A stretch of DNA of 64,000 nucleotides from Chitinophaga sp. (GTDB lineage: Bacteria > Bacteroidota > Bacteroidia > Chitinophagales > Chitinophagaceae), in assembly GCF_019236475.1 (NCBI RefSeq), contig NZ_JAFAIX010000005.1, positions 372,001-436,000 of the forward strand. The letters run 5' to 3'. Shown piece after piece: positions 41,812-49,646 of this stretch (position 1 is its first letter; every line of letters starts with the position of its first letter). The translations under genes were made by a program, and so were the position numbers. A model generated the notes under the pieces. The model was given only the letters and a program-made list of their open reading frames with translations, was not told where the DNA came from and ran no database searches.

Positions 41812-42216
41812 TTAGTGCGGCAGTTGCTCTCTAAACCGGCCATATACCCATGTCCCAGCTACAGCACTCAGTAAAGTAACCGCTATGACAGTGGCTCCGC
41901 CGCCAGCCTGCGCCAATAACGGCCCGGGGCATGCGCCCGTAAGTGCCCATCCTAAACCAAATATTAATCCACCATAGATATTTCCTTTATTAAATTTCTT
42001 ATCTGGGATATTAATTTTTTCACCACTTATTGTTCGGATACCGAACTTTTTAATAATCCAAATAGATATCATTCCTGTCAGTACAGCACTTCCAATGATC
42101 CCATACAAGTGAAACGATTGCAGTCTGAACATCTCCTGTATCCTGAACCAGCTCACCAGTTCAGCCTTGACTAATATTATTCCGAAGGCAATTCCTGCCA
42201 TTAAATATTTCAGCAT
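41812..42216 (-). CDS. YeeE/YedE-family half transporter, second half (DUF6691-like)
   Basis: 134 residues from the ATG at 42216 (MLKYLMAGIAFGIIL). About four transmembrane helices. GGLIFGLGWALTGACPGPLLAQAG carries the conserved Cys-containing motif of the YeeE/YedE family, which forms thiosulfate or sulfide-species channels through conserved cysteines. Together with the 42225 gene, eight bases upstream, it would make one full transporter. It is the last gene of the operon before a terminator. Confidence 0.85.
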   Translation of the reverse strand: MLKYLMAGIAFGIILVKAELVSWFRIQEMFRLQSFHLYGIIGSAVLTGMISIWIIKKFGIRTISGEKINIPDKKFNKGNIYGGLIFGLGWALTGACPGPLLAQAGGGATVIAVTLLSAVAGTWVYGRFREQLPH

Positions 42217-42224
42217 AGCAATAA

Positions 42225-42797
42225 TTAAATTGATAAGATAATGGGTAAAATTAAATTGGCCATGATGAAACCGCCTACCATAAAGCAACAGGTGGCTACC
42301 AGGGAAGGCCATTGCAGTGAGGAGAGCCCCATGATCGCATGGCCACTTGTACATCCGCCAGCATAACGGGTTCCGAACCCTACGAGGAATCCGCCACCCA
42401 CCATCATAATCAATCCTCTAGGCGTTAATAGTTGCGACCAAGTAAAGAGGTCTTTGGGTATCAACGAAGAGTAATCATGAATGCCATAACCTGCTAATTC
42501 ATTTACCAGGTGAGGATGTACAGTTACGGCTGTACTATCTCTCAGGAATTCCATCGCTATAAATCCCCCTAGTAATATGCCTAAAGCAAAAACTAAGTTC
42601 CATTTCTCCTGTTTCCAGTTATAGTTGAAAAATGGTATCCTCGCCGGCATGCATGCCGCGCATACATGTCGCAGTGATGAAGAGATACCAAATGTTTTGT
42701 TACCGATAATTAAAAGTAAAGGTACATTTAACCCAATCAGCGGTCCAGCCACATACCATGGCCAGGGCTGACGGAGCATTGCGCTCAGTTGTTCCAT
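42225..42797 (-). CDS. YeeE/YedE-family half transporter, first half
   Basis: 190 residues with about five to six hydrophobic segments. GFGTRYAGGCTSGHAIMGLS is the signature of the YeeE/YedE family, where the cysteine helps pass thiosulfate across the inner membrane; another cysteine pair is in RHVCAACMPARIP. It starts two bases after the persulfide dioxygenase gene and is followed closely by its partner half. I infer uptake or export of a sulfur compound that the dioxygenase processes. Confidence 0.88.
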   Translation of the reverse strand: MEQLSAMLRQPWPWYVAGPLIGLNVPLLLIIGNKTFGISSSLRHVCAACMPARIPFFNYNWKQEKWNLVFALGILLGGFIAMEFLRDSTAVTVHPHLVNELAGYGIHDYSSLIPKDLFTWSQLLTPRGLIMMVGGGFLVGFGTRYAGGCTSGHAIMGLSSLQWPSLVATCCFMVGGFIMANLILPIILSI

Positions 42798-42799
42798 TA

Positions 42800-44215
42800 T
42801 TAATTTTTAAATGTTCTTGATTGGCATACGAAGTCTGTAACAGGTACAGTTGTTTTAGCAATAGCGTTAAATCCACCGGCTATTTCAGAGAAGTTCCGGT
42901 AACCATGCATTTGCAAGATACTAGCAGCAATGCTGCTTCTGTAACCGCCAGCACAGTGAATATAGAAATGTTCATTTTTATCGCCCACTTCTTTCAGCCA
43001 AGTGCTGATATCTGCAAGCGGTCTGCTATAGGCATCTTTGACGTGTTCTGCGCTATATTCAGACGCTTTTCGTATATCTATGACCGTTGCATCTTCTTTG
43101 TGATTAGTGGCAAATGTATCTGCGCTGATGCGATGGATGGTATCGACAGTTTTACCCGTGTCTCTCCAACTTTCAAATCCACCTTCGAGATATCCGATTA
43201 CGTTATCAAAACCTACGCGACTCAATCTTTCTATCACTTCTGATTCTGTTCCAGGCTCACTTACCAACAGCAATGGCTGTGCAACATCGCCTACGAGCGC
43301 GCCTACCCACGGTGCGAAATCGCCACGGAGGCCGATATTCACTGACCTAGGTACAAACCCTGCTGTAAATGCCGCATTATCGCGGGTATCCAAGATCAAG
43401 GCACGGGTTTCGTTGGCAGCGATTTCAAAGGCTTCCGGTGTGAGGGCCATGAGTCCGCGTTCCATTACTTCATCCAGACTTTTATACCCTTGCTTGTTCA
43501 TCAATACGTTGGCAGGGAAATAATCCGGCGGTGGCAGCAGGCCATCCGTCACGGCTGTGATGAACGCCGCTTTATTGGGCTGATTCAGGGCATAATTGAG
43601 CTTCTTTTGGTTGCCCAATGTATCCACTGTTTCTTTCATCATATTCTTACCGCAGGCAGAACCAGCACCGTGCGCAGGATATACGATTACATCGTCTGCG
43701 AGGGGCATAATTTTGTTGTTCAGACTGTCGTACAACATACCGGCAAGATCTTCTTTGGTAATATCATCCTTTTTCTGTGCCAGGTCTGGGCGGCCTACAT
43801 CCCCAAGGAACAGGGTATCTCCACTGAAAATAGCGTAGTCTTTTCCTGTTTCATCTTTTAGCAGGTAGGTCACGCTTTCCAGCGTATGGCCAGGTGTATG
43901 TAGTACTTTGATGGTAACATCACCGATTTTGAATTCCTGACCGTCTGTAGCAATAATCGCATCGAAGGCAGGATCGGCACCTGGTCCGTAAACGATAGGA
44001 GCACCAGTTTGCTGCTGAAGGTCCAGGTGACCGGATACGAAGTCCGCATGAAAATGCGTTTCGAAGATATATTTTATCTTAACTCCATCTTTGTCAGCAC
44101 GCTGCAAATAAGGAGCAGTATCTCTCAATGGGTCTATGATGGCTGCCTCTCCGGCAGAGCTAATATAATAAGCGCCTTGGGCTAAACATCCGGTATAAAT
44201 TTGTTCTACTTGCAT
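42800..44215 (-). CDS. Persulfide dioxygenase-rhodanese fusion (MBL-fold metallo-hydrolase)
   Basis: 471 residues. N-terminal metallo-beta-lactamase domain (about 1-235) with the metal motif THFHADFVSGH, HTPGHTLESV and FSGDTLFLGDVGRPD, as in ETHE1-type persulfide dioxygenases. Two rhodanese domains follow (about 260-350 and 370-465). The first lacks the catalytic Cys (LVSEPGTESEVI); the second has it in IHCAGGYRSS. It should oxidise glutathione- or bacillithiol-persulfide to sulfite, with sulfur handed on by the rhodanese. It heads the operon with the YeeE/YedE halves, behind a CRP-type box. Confidence 0.92.
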   Translation of the reverse strand: MQVEQIYTGCLAQGAYYISSAGEAAIIDPLRDTAPYLQRADKDGVKIKYIFETHFHADFVSGHLDLQQQTGAPIVYGPGADPAFDAIIATDGQEFKIGDVTIKVLHTPGHTLESVTYLLKDETGKDYAIFSGDTLFLGDVGRPDLAQKKDDITKEDLAGMLYDSLNNKIMPLADDVIVYPAHGAGSACGKNMMKETVDTLGNQKKLNYALNQPNKAAFITAVTDGLLPPPDYFPANVLMNKQGYKSLDEVMERGLMALTPEAFEIAANETRALILDTRDNAAFTAGFVPRSVNIGLRGDFAPWVGALVGDVAQPLLLVSEPGTESEVIERLSRVGFDNVIGYLEGGFESWRDTGKTVDTIHRISADTFATNHKEDATVIDIRKASEYSAEHVKDAYSRPLADISTWLKEVGDKNEHFYIHCAGGYRSSIAASILQMHGYRNFSEIAGGFNAIAKTTVPVTDFVCQSRTFKN

Positions 44216-44267
44216 AGTTATGTCCAGTTTTGATATAGCAAAGGTCCTATATTAAATTTTCTTGTAC

Positions 44268-44283
44268 TGTGACATTTGTTACA
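44268..44283 (-). promoter_or_regulatory. CRP/FNR-type operator TGTnACA-N2-TGTnACA before the persulfide dioxygenase gene
   Basis: The 16-base site TGTGACATTTGTTACA is palindromic except for its central pairs and two wobble positions. It overlaps the last codon of the CRP gene at 44279 and ends 52 bases upstream of the dioxygenase ATG. A degenerate -7 box (GACCTTTG) lies between. The neighbouring CRP-like protein is the obvious ligand. Confidence 0.65.
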
Positions 44284-44902
44284 TAAGCTCAATCTTATTT
44301 CTGCCCAGTTTCAGGACCTGATTTTCTTCCAATTGCTTCAACAACCTAGACACAACAGCCCTGGCGGTTCCCAGCTCATTGGCCAACTGCTCGTGCGTTA
44401 CTAAGAGCTTCTTGCTGCCAGTAAGTTCCGCTTTTTTCTGCAATAGCTGCAAAAGGCGCTCATCCGCTTTGCGGAATGCCACTGCGTTCACCACTTCCAA
44501 CAGCTCTTCAAAGCGCTTATGATATAAACGGAAAATGTAATCCAACCATTCAGGGTATTCTTTGATGAATAGGCCCACTTTTTCAATCGGAAGGAAATAA
44601 ATCTCTGCTTCCTCTTCTACTACAGCTTTTACCTTGCTTTCTTCTTGGTGCATGCCTCCCAGAAACGACATGATGCAGCTTTCTCCTGCCCGGATATAAT
44701 ACAAGAGTATTTCCCTGCCATCATCGTCCGTGCGCATGACCCGCATACTCCCTTTCGTAACAATGGGAATAGCGCGGATATTCGACTGTTCATTTAGGAT
44801 TACATCCCCTTCTTTGAAAGTCTTTACCACACTGTATTCGTAGAGCTTCTCCCGTAGTTCAGGGGAAGACTGAAAAGCGGTTATAGAATTCAATATATCC
44901 AT
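44279..44902 (-). CDS. CRP/FNR-family regulator of the sulfur operon
   Basis: 207 residues. A cNMP-like barrel at about 20-120 (SNIRAIPIVTKGSMRVMRTD, ILLYYIRAGESCIMSFLGG), a dimer helix, and a winged helix at about 150-205 (VTHEQLANELGTARAVVSRL). Only one cysteine appears in the sensor domain (Cys in AGESCIMSFLG), so it is not an FNR-type Fe-S sensor. It is 63 bp upstream of the persulfide dioxygenase gene in the same direction, with a CRP-type box between. I infer sensing of sulfide/persulfide stress, possibly through that cysteine. Confidence 0.88.
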   Translation of the reverse strand: MDILNSITAFQSSPELREKLYEYSVVKTFKEGDVILNEQSNIRAIPIVTKGSMRVMRTDDDGREILLYYIRAGESCIMSFLGGMHQEESKVKAVVEEEAEIYFLPIEKVGLFIKEYPEWLDYIFRLYHKRFEELLEVVNAVAFRKADERLLQLLQKKAELTGSKKLLVTHEQLANELGTARAVVSRLLKQLEENQVLKLGRNKIELM

Positions 44903-44916
44903 AACTACAAATATAC

Positions 44917-44947
44917 AAAAAGCCCTCCGGACGAAACGGAGGGCTTT
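44917..44947 (-). terminator. Terminator of the GH30 gene / polysaccharide locus
   Basis: AAAGCCCTCCG and CGGAGGGCTTT around seven bases, with a T-run on the minus strand; it ends the leftward locus from 56.8 kb. Confidence 0.85.
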
Positions 44948-44987
44948 ATATAGTCATCTACTCGTTATGAAATGCTTATATATTAGC

Positions 44988-46412
44988 CTATTCTATGATT
45001 AACGTACTGATGGAATGTGGCTGACTAGTAGTGGCCGCCGCTTTACCTGCTATCCACAGGTGATAAGGGATTTCTTGATCGCTCATATTCAGCACCACCA
45101 CCGCCAGTTTGCCGTCCGCGTTGCGGAAGGCGGTCGTTTGTAATGGTGAGCGACTACTGGAACTCACAATCCTCTTAGCACCCGGACGAATGAATTTTGA
45201 GAAATGGCCCAGGTAGTAGTAGGCATTGGTATAAATCAACTCTCCGCTTCTGGTATCTGCATGCACCGGTGCGAAACAGAAATTACCCACGTGATTAGGG
45301 CCGCCGTTCTCGTCCAGGAGTACGTTCCAGTCGGTCCAAGCAACGGTGCCACTGTTGAAATCATTCACCAGGGAATAGCCGTAACGTTCGCCGATCGCCC
45401 AATCATGCAGGCGATTGAAATCAAATTTCTCCACGCAACCTTCGGTGAATACGAGGTTGATATGAGGGAAAGCTTGCTGGACTAGTCGTTCGTTCTGGAA
45501 TTGCATATCGCTGCCAGTCCAGGTTTCGTACCAGTGGTAACCAATACCCCAGATGTATTTAGCGGTTTCTTTGTCTTGTAACAAGGTGCTGGCGCGCTGA
45601 TACAAGAGATCGCGGTTATGATCCCAGGCCAGTAATTTTTTAGTGGACATACCTGCTTTTGCTAATGTAGGTCCCAGGTAGCCTTTGATGAAATCGCGTT
45701 CTTCTTCTGCGGTGAAGATGCAAGATTCCCATTTTTGTTTGGCCATCGGTTCATTCTGTACACTGAGGCCCCATACAGGAACGCCTAATGATTCATAAGC
45801 CCGGATAAATTTGATGTAATGATTGGCCCATGCCTGGTAATATTTGCGGAGTAAATGACCGCCATGCAGCATATCGTTGTTATCTTTCATCCATGCCGGC
45901 GGGCTCCAAGGACTGATAAACAACGGCAGCTTCCCTCCTGCAGCCTGTGTAGCGGCTTTGATGAAAGGTATTTTATACTGCAAGTCATGTTTGATGTTAA
46001 AGGTTTTTAGGGTACTGTCGTGTTCCTCGATGTAAGTATAAGTATCGCTAGAGAAATCACAACTTTGGATATTGGTACGTGCAAACGTATAACCGATACC
46101 GTTAGATATACTATAATACGCTTGTAGGAATTCTTCCTGCTTTGCTTTTGGCAGTTTGGCGAATGTTTCCGCGGAAGCATCTGTCAGCGCGCCACCAATA
46201 CCAGTGAAGGTTTGGAAGCTTACCTTCGGATCTACAAATACGCAAGGCTCTGTTTCCAGCGGTTGCGGCATGGATTTGAACGCCAACGTTCCTGTCTGGG
46301 ATAGCCGCAGGTCTGTATTTGCAGCCGTTGTATAAACGGTAATTTTTTGTTGTTGGCTGTAACTGTTAAAGCTAAAGGCCAGCAGCATTGCACTTGTAAT
46401 GATTCTTTTCAT
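44988..46412 (-). CDS. GH30-family glucanase/glucosylceramidase
   Basis: 474 residues with a signal peptide (cleaved near NSYSQQ). The TIM-barrel and side beta domain of GH30 are visible: FTGIGGALTDASAETFAKLP, PLFISPWSPPAWMKDNND, acid/base Glu221 in GLSVQNEPM and nucleophile Glu324 in LVFTEGCVE. GH30 subfamilies hydrolyse beta-1,6-glucan, glucosylceramide or xylan. Next to a second GH30 and a GH16 in a SusC/D locus, beta-1,6-linked glucan is the favoured substrate. It is the last gene before a terminator. Confidence 0.9.
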   Translation of the reverse strand: MKRIITSAMLLAFSFNSYSQQQKITVYTTAANTDLRLSQTGTLAFKSMPQPLETEPCVFVDPKVSFQTFTGIGGALTDASAETFAKLPKAKQEEFLQAYYSISNGIGYTFARTNIQSCDFSSDTYTYIEEHDSTLKTFNIKHDLQYKIPFIKAATQAAGGKLPLFISPWSPPAWMKDNNDMLHGGHLLRKYYQAWANHYIKFIRAYESLGVPVWGLSVQNEPMAKQKWESCIFTAEEERDFIKGYLGPTLAKAGMSTKKLLAWDHNRDLLYQRASTLLQDKETAKYIWGIGYHWYETWTGSDMQFQNERLVQQAFPHINLVFTEGCVEKFDFNRLHDWAIGERYGYSLVNDFNSGTVAWTDWNVLLDENGGPNHVGNFCFAPVHADTRSGELIYTNAYYYLGHFSKFIRPGAKRIVSSSSRSPLQTTAFRNADGKLAVVVLNMSDQEIPYHLWIAGKAAATTSQPHSISTLIIE

Positions 46413-46426
46413 CTATTGAAATATGT

Positions 46427-47821
46427 TTACCAGACATAGGTACCAACGGCATGACTCTCCAGCTTAGCTACTGCCAGTTTTCCGTTGTCGTTTACCTGAA
46501 ACTCCTGTGCCTGTGGGTTATTGTTTACTACGATCAATACTTTTTTGCCGGAAGGGGTGATGAATGCTACATTATCCAGATTTGCAATAATGGTAGACGC
46601 CACCCGAACGGACCCAGGTGCTACAAACTTAGCAGCGTGGCCGATTACATAGTAGGAGGAATTACGCGTAATGTTACTGCCATCAATGGTAACGGCGCCG
46701 AGGCATTGGCCACAACCACCTTTGTCTGTATGTGGCGTCAGTGTGGGATTGGAGGCAAGGTTCCATTGCAGCACATTCCTGCTCCAATTGCGTATAGCCC
46801 ATACCGTTAAACGTGTAGTGTTGCCCGTTAGTTCTTTACCGAAATCCCCTTTCCCATCTGACCATTGCTCCGTGAAATACAAATGCTTAGCTGGGTAAGC
46901 AGCATGCACTTTAGACATGGCATCAATAGTGCCACCATAGAGGTGAAACGCAGATCCATCCACATAAGGATAGGCCGCTTTATCCGCGAGGATACTCATT
47001 GGATATTCCGGTTTATCACAGTTATGATCGTAGAGAATGATCTTTGTTTTTAAACCCGCTGCTTTAAAAGCTGGTCCCAGTGCGGTTTTGATAAATGCGG
47101 CTTGTTCGCCAGCCTGCATTACCATACTTGGATTATTGCCGCCATGTAAAGGCTCATTCTGTATAGTGATAGCATCGATAGGAATACCCGCCGCTTTCAT
47201 GGCATGGATATATTTTACAAAATATTGTGCATAGGTGCGGTAGTATTCTGGTTTCAGACTGCCACCAATAAACGAGTTGTTCGTTTTCATCCAAGCGGGC
47301 GCTGTCCAGGGGGAACCCAGGATTTTAATACGAGGATTTAACTGGAGGATGCGTTTCAACACAGGAATGAGGTCCACTGCTTCTTTGGAAAGCGAGAAGT
47401 GTTGCAGACTCGTGTCTCCCGCAATATCATCATATGTAAAGACTTCCGCACTCAGATCCGACGCCCCAATACTTACCCGCAAATAACTGATACCAATCCC
47501 CGCTTCTTTTGTCAGGAAAAGCTCCTTTAACAACGCATCCTGTGCAGCAGCGGGCATTTGGTGAATATGCGTAGCGCTTCCACCGGTGAGTGTAAAACCA
47601 AAACCATCAATACTTTGGTACTTTTCTTTTGTATTTACTGTAATGACAGGACTACCGTTGTTTGCAGTACCAAAACCAACCGATGGCTGCTGCTGTAGCA
47701 ATGCAGAGCGATCCGGATTAGTAATCCAGGCCTCCATGGCGGGTTTATTTTTTTGGGCCGACACGTTTCCCACCAGCAGCAGGGATAAAAAATATATAAG
47801 GAGATACTTGTTTGTTTTCAT
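46427..47821 (-). CDS. GH30-family beta-glycanase, second paralogue
   Basis: 464 residues with a signal peptide (cleaved near VSAQKNK). Landmarks: YQSIDGFGFTLTGGSATHIH, LGSPWTAPAWMKTNNSF, acid/base Glu223 in ITIQNEPLHGG and nucleophile Glu318 in LYFTEQWSDG. It differs clearly from the next GH30, so the pair probably split tasks, for example endo- versus exo-cleavage of beta-1,6-glucan, the pattern in well-studied beta-1,6-glucan loci. It lies 14 bp ahead of the 44988 gene in the operon. Confidence 0.9.
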   Translation of the reverse strand: MKTNKYLLIYFLSLLLVGNVSAQKNKPAMEAWITNPDRSALLQQQPSVGFGTANNGSPVITVNTKEKYQSIDGFGFTLTGGSATHIHQMPAAAQDALLKELFLTKEAGIGISYLRVSIGASDLSAEVFTYDDIAGDTSLQHFSLSKEAVDLIPVLKRILQLNPRIKILGSPWTAPAWMKTNNSFIGGSLKPEYYRTYAQYFVKYIHAMKAAGIPIDAITIQNEPLHGGNNPSMVMQAGEQAAFIKTALGPAFKAAGLKTKIILYDHNCDKPEYPMSILADKAAYPYVDGSAFHLYGGTIDAMSKVHAAYPAKHLYFTEQWSDGKGDFGKELTGNTTRLTVWAIRNWSRNVLQWNLASNPTLTPHTDKGGCGQCLGAVTIDGSNITRNSSYYVIGHAAKFVAPGSVRVASTIIANLDNVAFITPSGKKVLIVVNNNPQAQEFQVNDNGKLAVAKLESHAVGTYVW

Positions 47822-47833
47822 ATTTCGTGGATA

Positions 47834-48670
47834 TTAAGGTTGCTCGATCATACGGTATACACGCACATAATCTACCAGCATGGTGGTAGGGAATATGCTA
47901 TCGTCTATTCCTTTCTGTCCGCCCCAATCGCCGCCCACCGCTATATTCAGCAGTAGATGAAATCTTTTATCGAACGGCCACACGGTAAATCCGGTTCCTT
48001 CATTGCGCATTTCGAATACTTGTTGATCATCAATGTAAGCGCGTAAAGTGGCTGGTGTCCAATCCAGGCGATAAGTATGAAAAGCCGTGTAGATGCTGTC
48101 AACCTTTGTAATACTTGTTTTCTGCGTATTGATTTTGAAATAATACGCTTTGGTATGGGTACTCACATGCACATTTCCAGGATCGTATCCCACATGTTCC
48201 ATGATATCTATTTCGCCGGAATTAGGCCATCCGCCGTAGGCCCAGTCGGTGGGCAACATCCAGATGGCAGGCCAGGTACCTCGGCCAGCAGGGAGCTTCG
48301 CCCTGATTTCAAAACGGCCATAAAGGAAATCTCCTTTCCCTTTACTGACGAGCCTTGCAGACGTATACTCCCGATTCTCTTTTGTTTCCTTCTTTGCAAT
48401 AATGCGTAGCATACCATTTTCTACAATGGCATTACCCTGATTCGTATAATATTGCAGCTCATTATTTCCCCATCCTCTGCCGCCAATATCATATCCCCAT
48501 TTAGTGGAATCTGGCAATCCTTTATAGTTGAATTCATCCGACCATACCGGCGTTTTTTCGAAGGTCCAGTGTTTATCTACAATAGGTTTGGGAGCAGTGG
48601 TATCGCTGTTTGCCAGGCATGCATGCCCGGCCAGCAGCAGTGGGAGGCACAAGCTGGGAATCAGTTTCAT
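47834..48670 (-). CDS. GH16 endo-beta-1,3-glucanase (laminarinase type)
   Basis: 278 residues with an N-terminal signal. The catalytic motif is SGEIDIMEHVG with nucleophile Glu153, Asp155 and acid/base Glu158, the E-x-D-x-x-E of GH16 laminarinases. GTWPAIWMLPTDWAYGGWPN and the concanavalin-like beta-jelly-roll fill the rest. It would cut beta-1,3-glucan into oligosaccharides for the SusC/D transporter. It lies 12 bp before the GH30 gene. Confidence 0.92.
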   Translation of the reverse strand: MKLIPSLCLPLLLAGHACLANSDTTAPKPIVDKHWTFEKTPVWSDEFNYKGLPDSTKWGYDIGGRGWGNNELQYYTNQGNAIVENGMLRIIAKKETKENREYTSARLVSKGKGDFLYGRFEIRAKLPAGRGTWPAIWMLPTDWAYGGWPNSGEIDIMEHVGYDPGNVHVSTHTKAYYFKINTQKTSITKVDSIYTAFHTYRLDWTPATLRAYIDDQQVFEMRNEGTGFTVWPFDKRFHLLLNIAVGGDWGGQKGIDDSIFPTTMLVDYVRVYRMIEQP

Positions 48671-48691
48671 AACAACAACTATTTAGGTACT

Positions 48692-48727
48692 AAGGAGTAA
48701 TTACAGCCATCGCTGTAACTACTCCTT
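48692..48727 (-). terminator. Hairpin between the PKD-like lipoprotein and GH16 genes
   Basis: AAGGAGTAATTACAGC and GCTGTAACTACTCCTT pair with one mismatch. No strong T-run, so it may cause partial termination within the locus. Confidence 0.6.
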
Positions 48728-48740
48728 TCAAGATATAAAA

Positions 48741-49616
48741 TTATCTGATCTGTTCCCAGAGACTCACACTATCCACTGTAACACCGCCAGCACCCAGGTT
48801 ACTGCCACTAGGGCCGCCACCGCGGGAACCCGCTTTGATCACCAAGTAGTAATCACCGGAAGAACCGAAAGTGATGAAGCCATTTTTACCAGCACCAGGG
48901 CCAAAGCAAGCAATGGTATTGAGGTTACCGCTGAAAGCCGCGTTACCACAGCCTTTTCGTGTATTCAATGATACATAGAGATTAGTGGTATAATCCCAGT
49001 TGGTCAGTGGTTCACTGTTGGAAAGATATACATCCAACCAAGCAGAATCGCCTACCATTCCATTACCATGTGCATAAACATTCACATAGTAATCACGCAT
49101 GGAATTGATTTTTATTTTCTGGTAGATAGCGCCATTACTGGTATCTGTGCTAGCGAAATTCACACCTGTATTGGAGAAGTTGATCGCAGTAGCCGTACCA
49201 GGCGTTTTGAGTACCTTCCAAAAAGCATTTGCACCTGGAGCGGTTAAGTCGGCCCCTTGGAGTACCAAGGTTGGCGGCAGGTTATTGGCTACGGTTACTT
49301 TATTCGTAGTGGTAGAGGAACCGCCTTGGCTATAAGCTACTAGTTTGATATCATAGTCCCCTTTGCGCCCGAAGGTAAAAGTATCGGAAGCTAGCCTGGA
49401 AGCGCCGCCTACAGGGGTTGTCCAGGTATACAGGAATGCGCCTGGAGTAGTATTGGTGACTACAAAACGGTTACCGTTATTGGCAACTGGCGCCACGGTA
49501 AAGGAAGCAGTAGGAATAGCATCCAGCTTTTTATTGCTTTTTTCCGGCGTGCAGGCAGACAGGTAAGCCATACCCAGCATCGCGGTAGCAAAAATATTTC
49601 TATTTATAACGTTCAT
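48741..49616 (-). CDS. PKD-like surface lipoprotein, probable glycan-binding protein of the SusC/D locus
   Basis: 291 residues with a lipoprotein signal (MAYLSAC, Cys22). A PKD-like domain fills about 35-110 (FLYTWTTPVGGASRLASDTF, GDYDIKLVAYSQGG), followed by a beta-sandwich of carbohydrate-binding appearance. It occupies the place of SusE/SusF-type surface glycan-binding proteins, directly after susD, so I infer surface binding of the locus substrate. No catalytic motif is seen. Confidence 0.75.
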   Translation of the reverse strand: MNVINRNIFATAMLGMAYLSACTPEKSNKKLDAIPTASFTVAPVANNGNRFVVTNTTPGAFLYTWTTPVGGASRLASDTFTFGRKGDYDIKLVAYSQGGSSTTTNKVTVANNLPPTLVLQGADLTAPGANAFWKVLKTPGTATAINFSNTGVNFASTDTSNGAIYQKIKINSMRDYYVNVYAHGNGMVGDSAWLDVYLSNSEPLTNWDYTTNLYVSLNTRKGCGNAAFSGNLNTIACFGPGAGKNGFITFGSSGDYYLVIKAGSRGGGPSGSNLGAGGVTVDSVSLWEQIR

Positions 49617-49646
49617 GGATATACGATTTTAAGATAACAGGCAACA

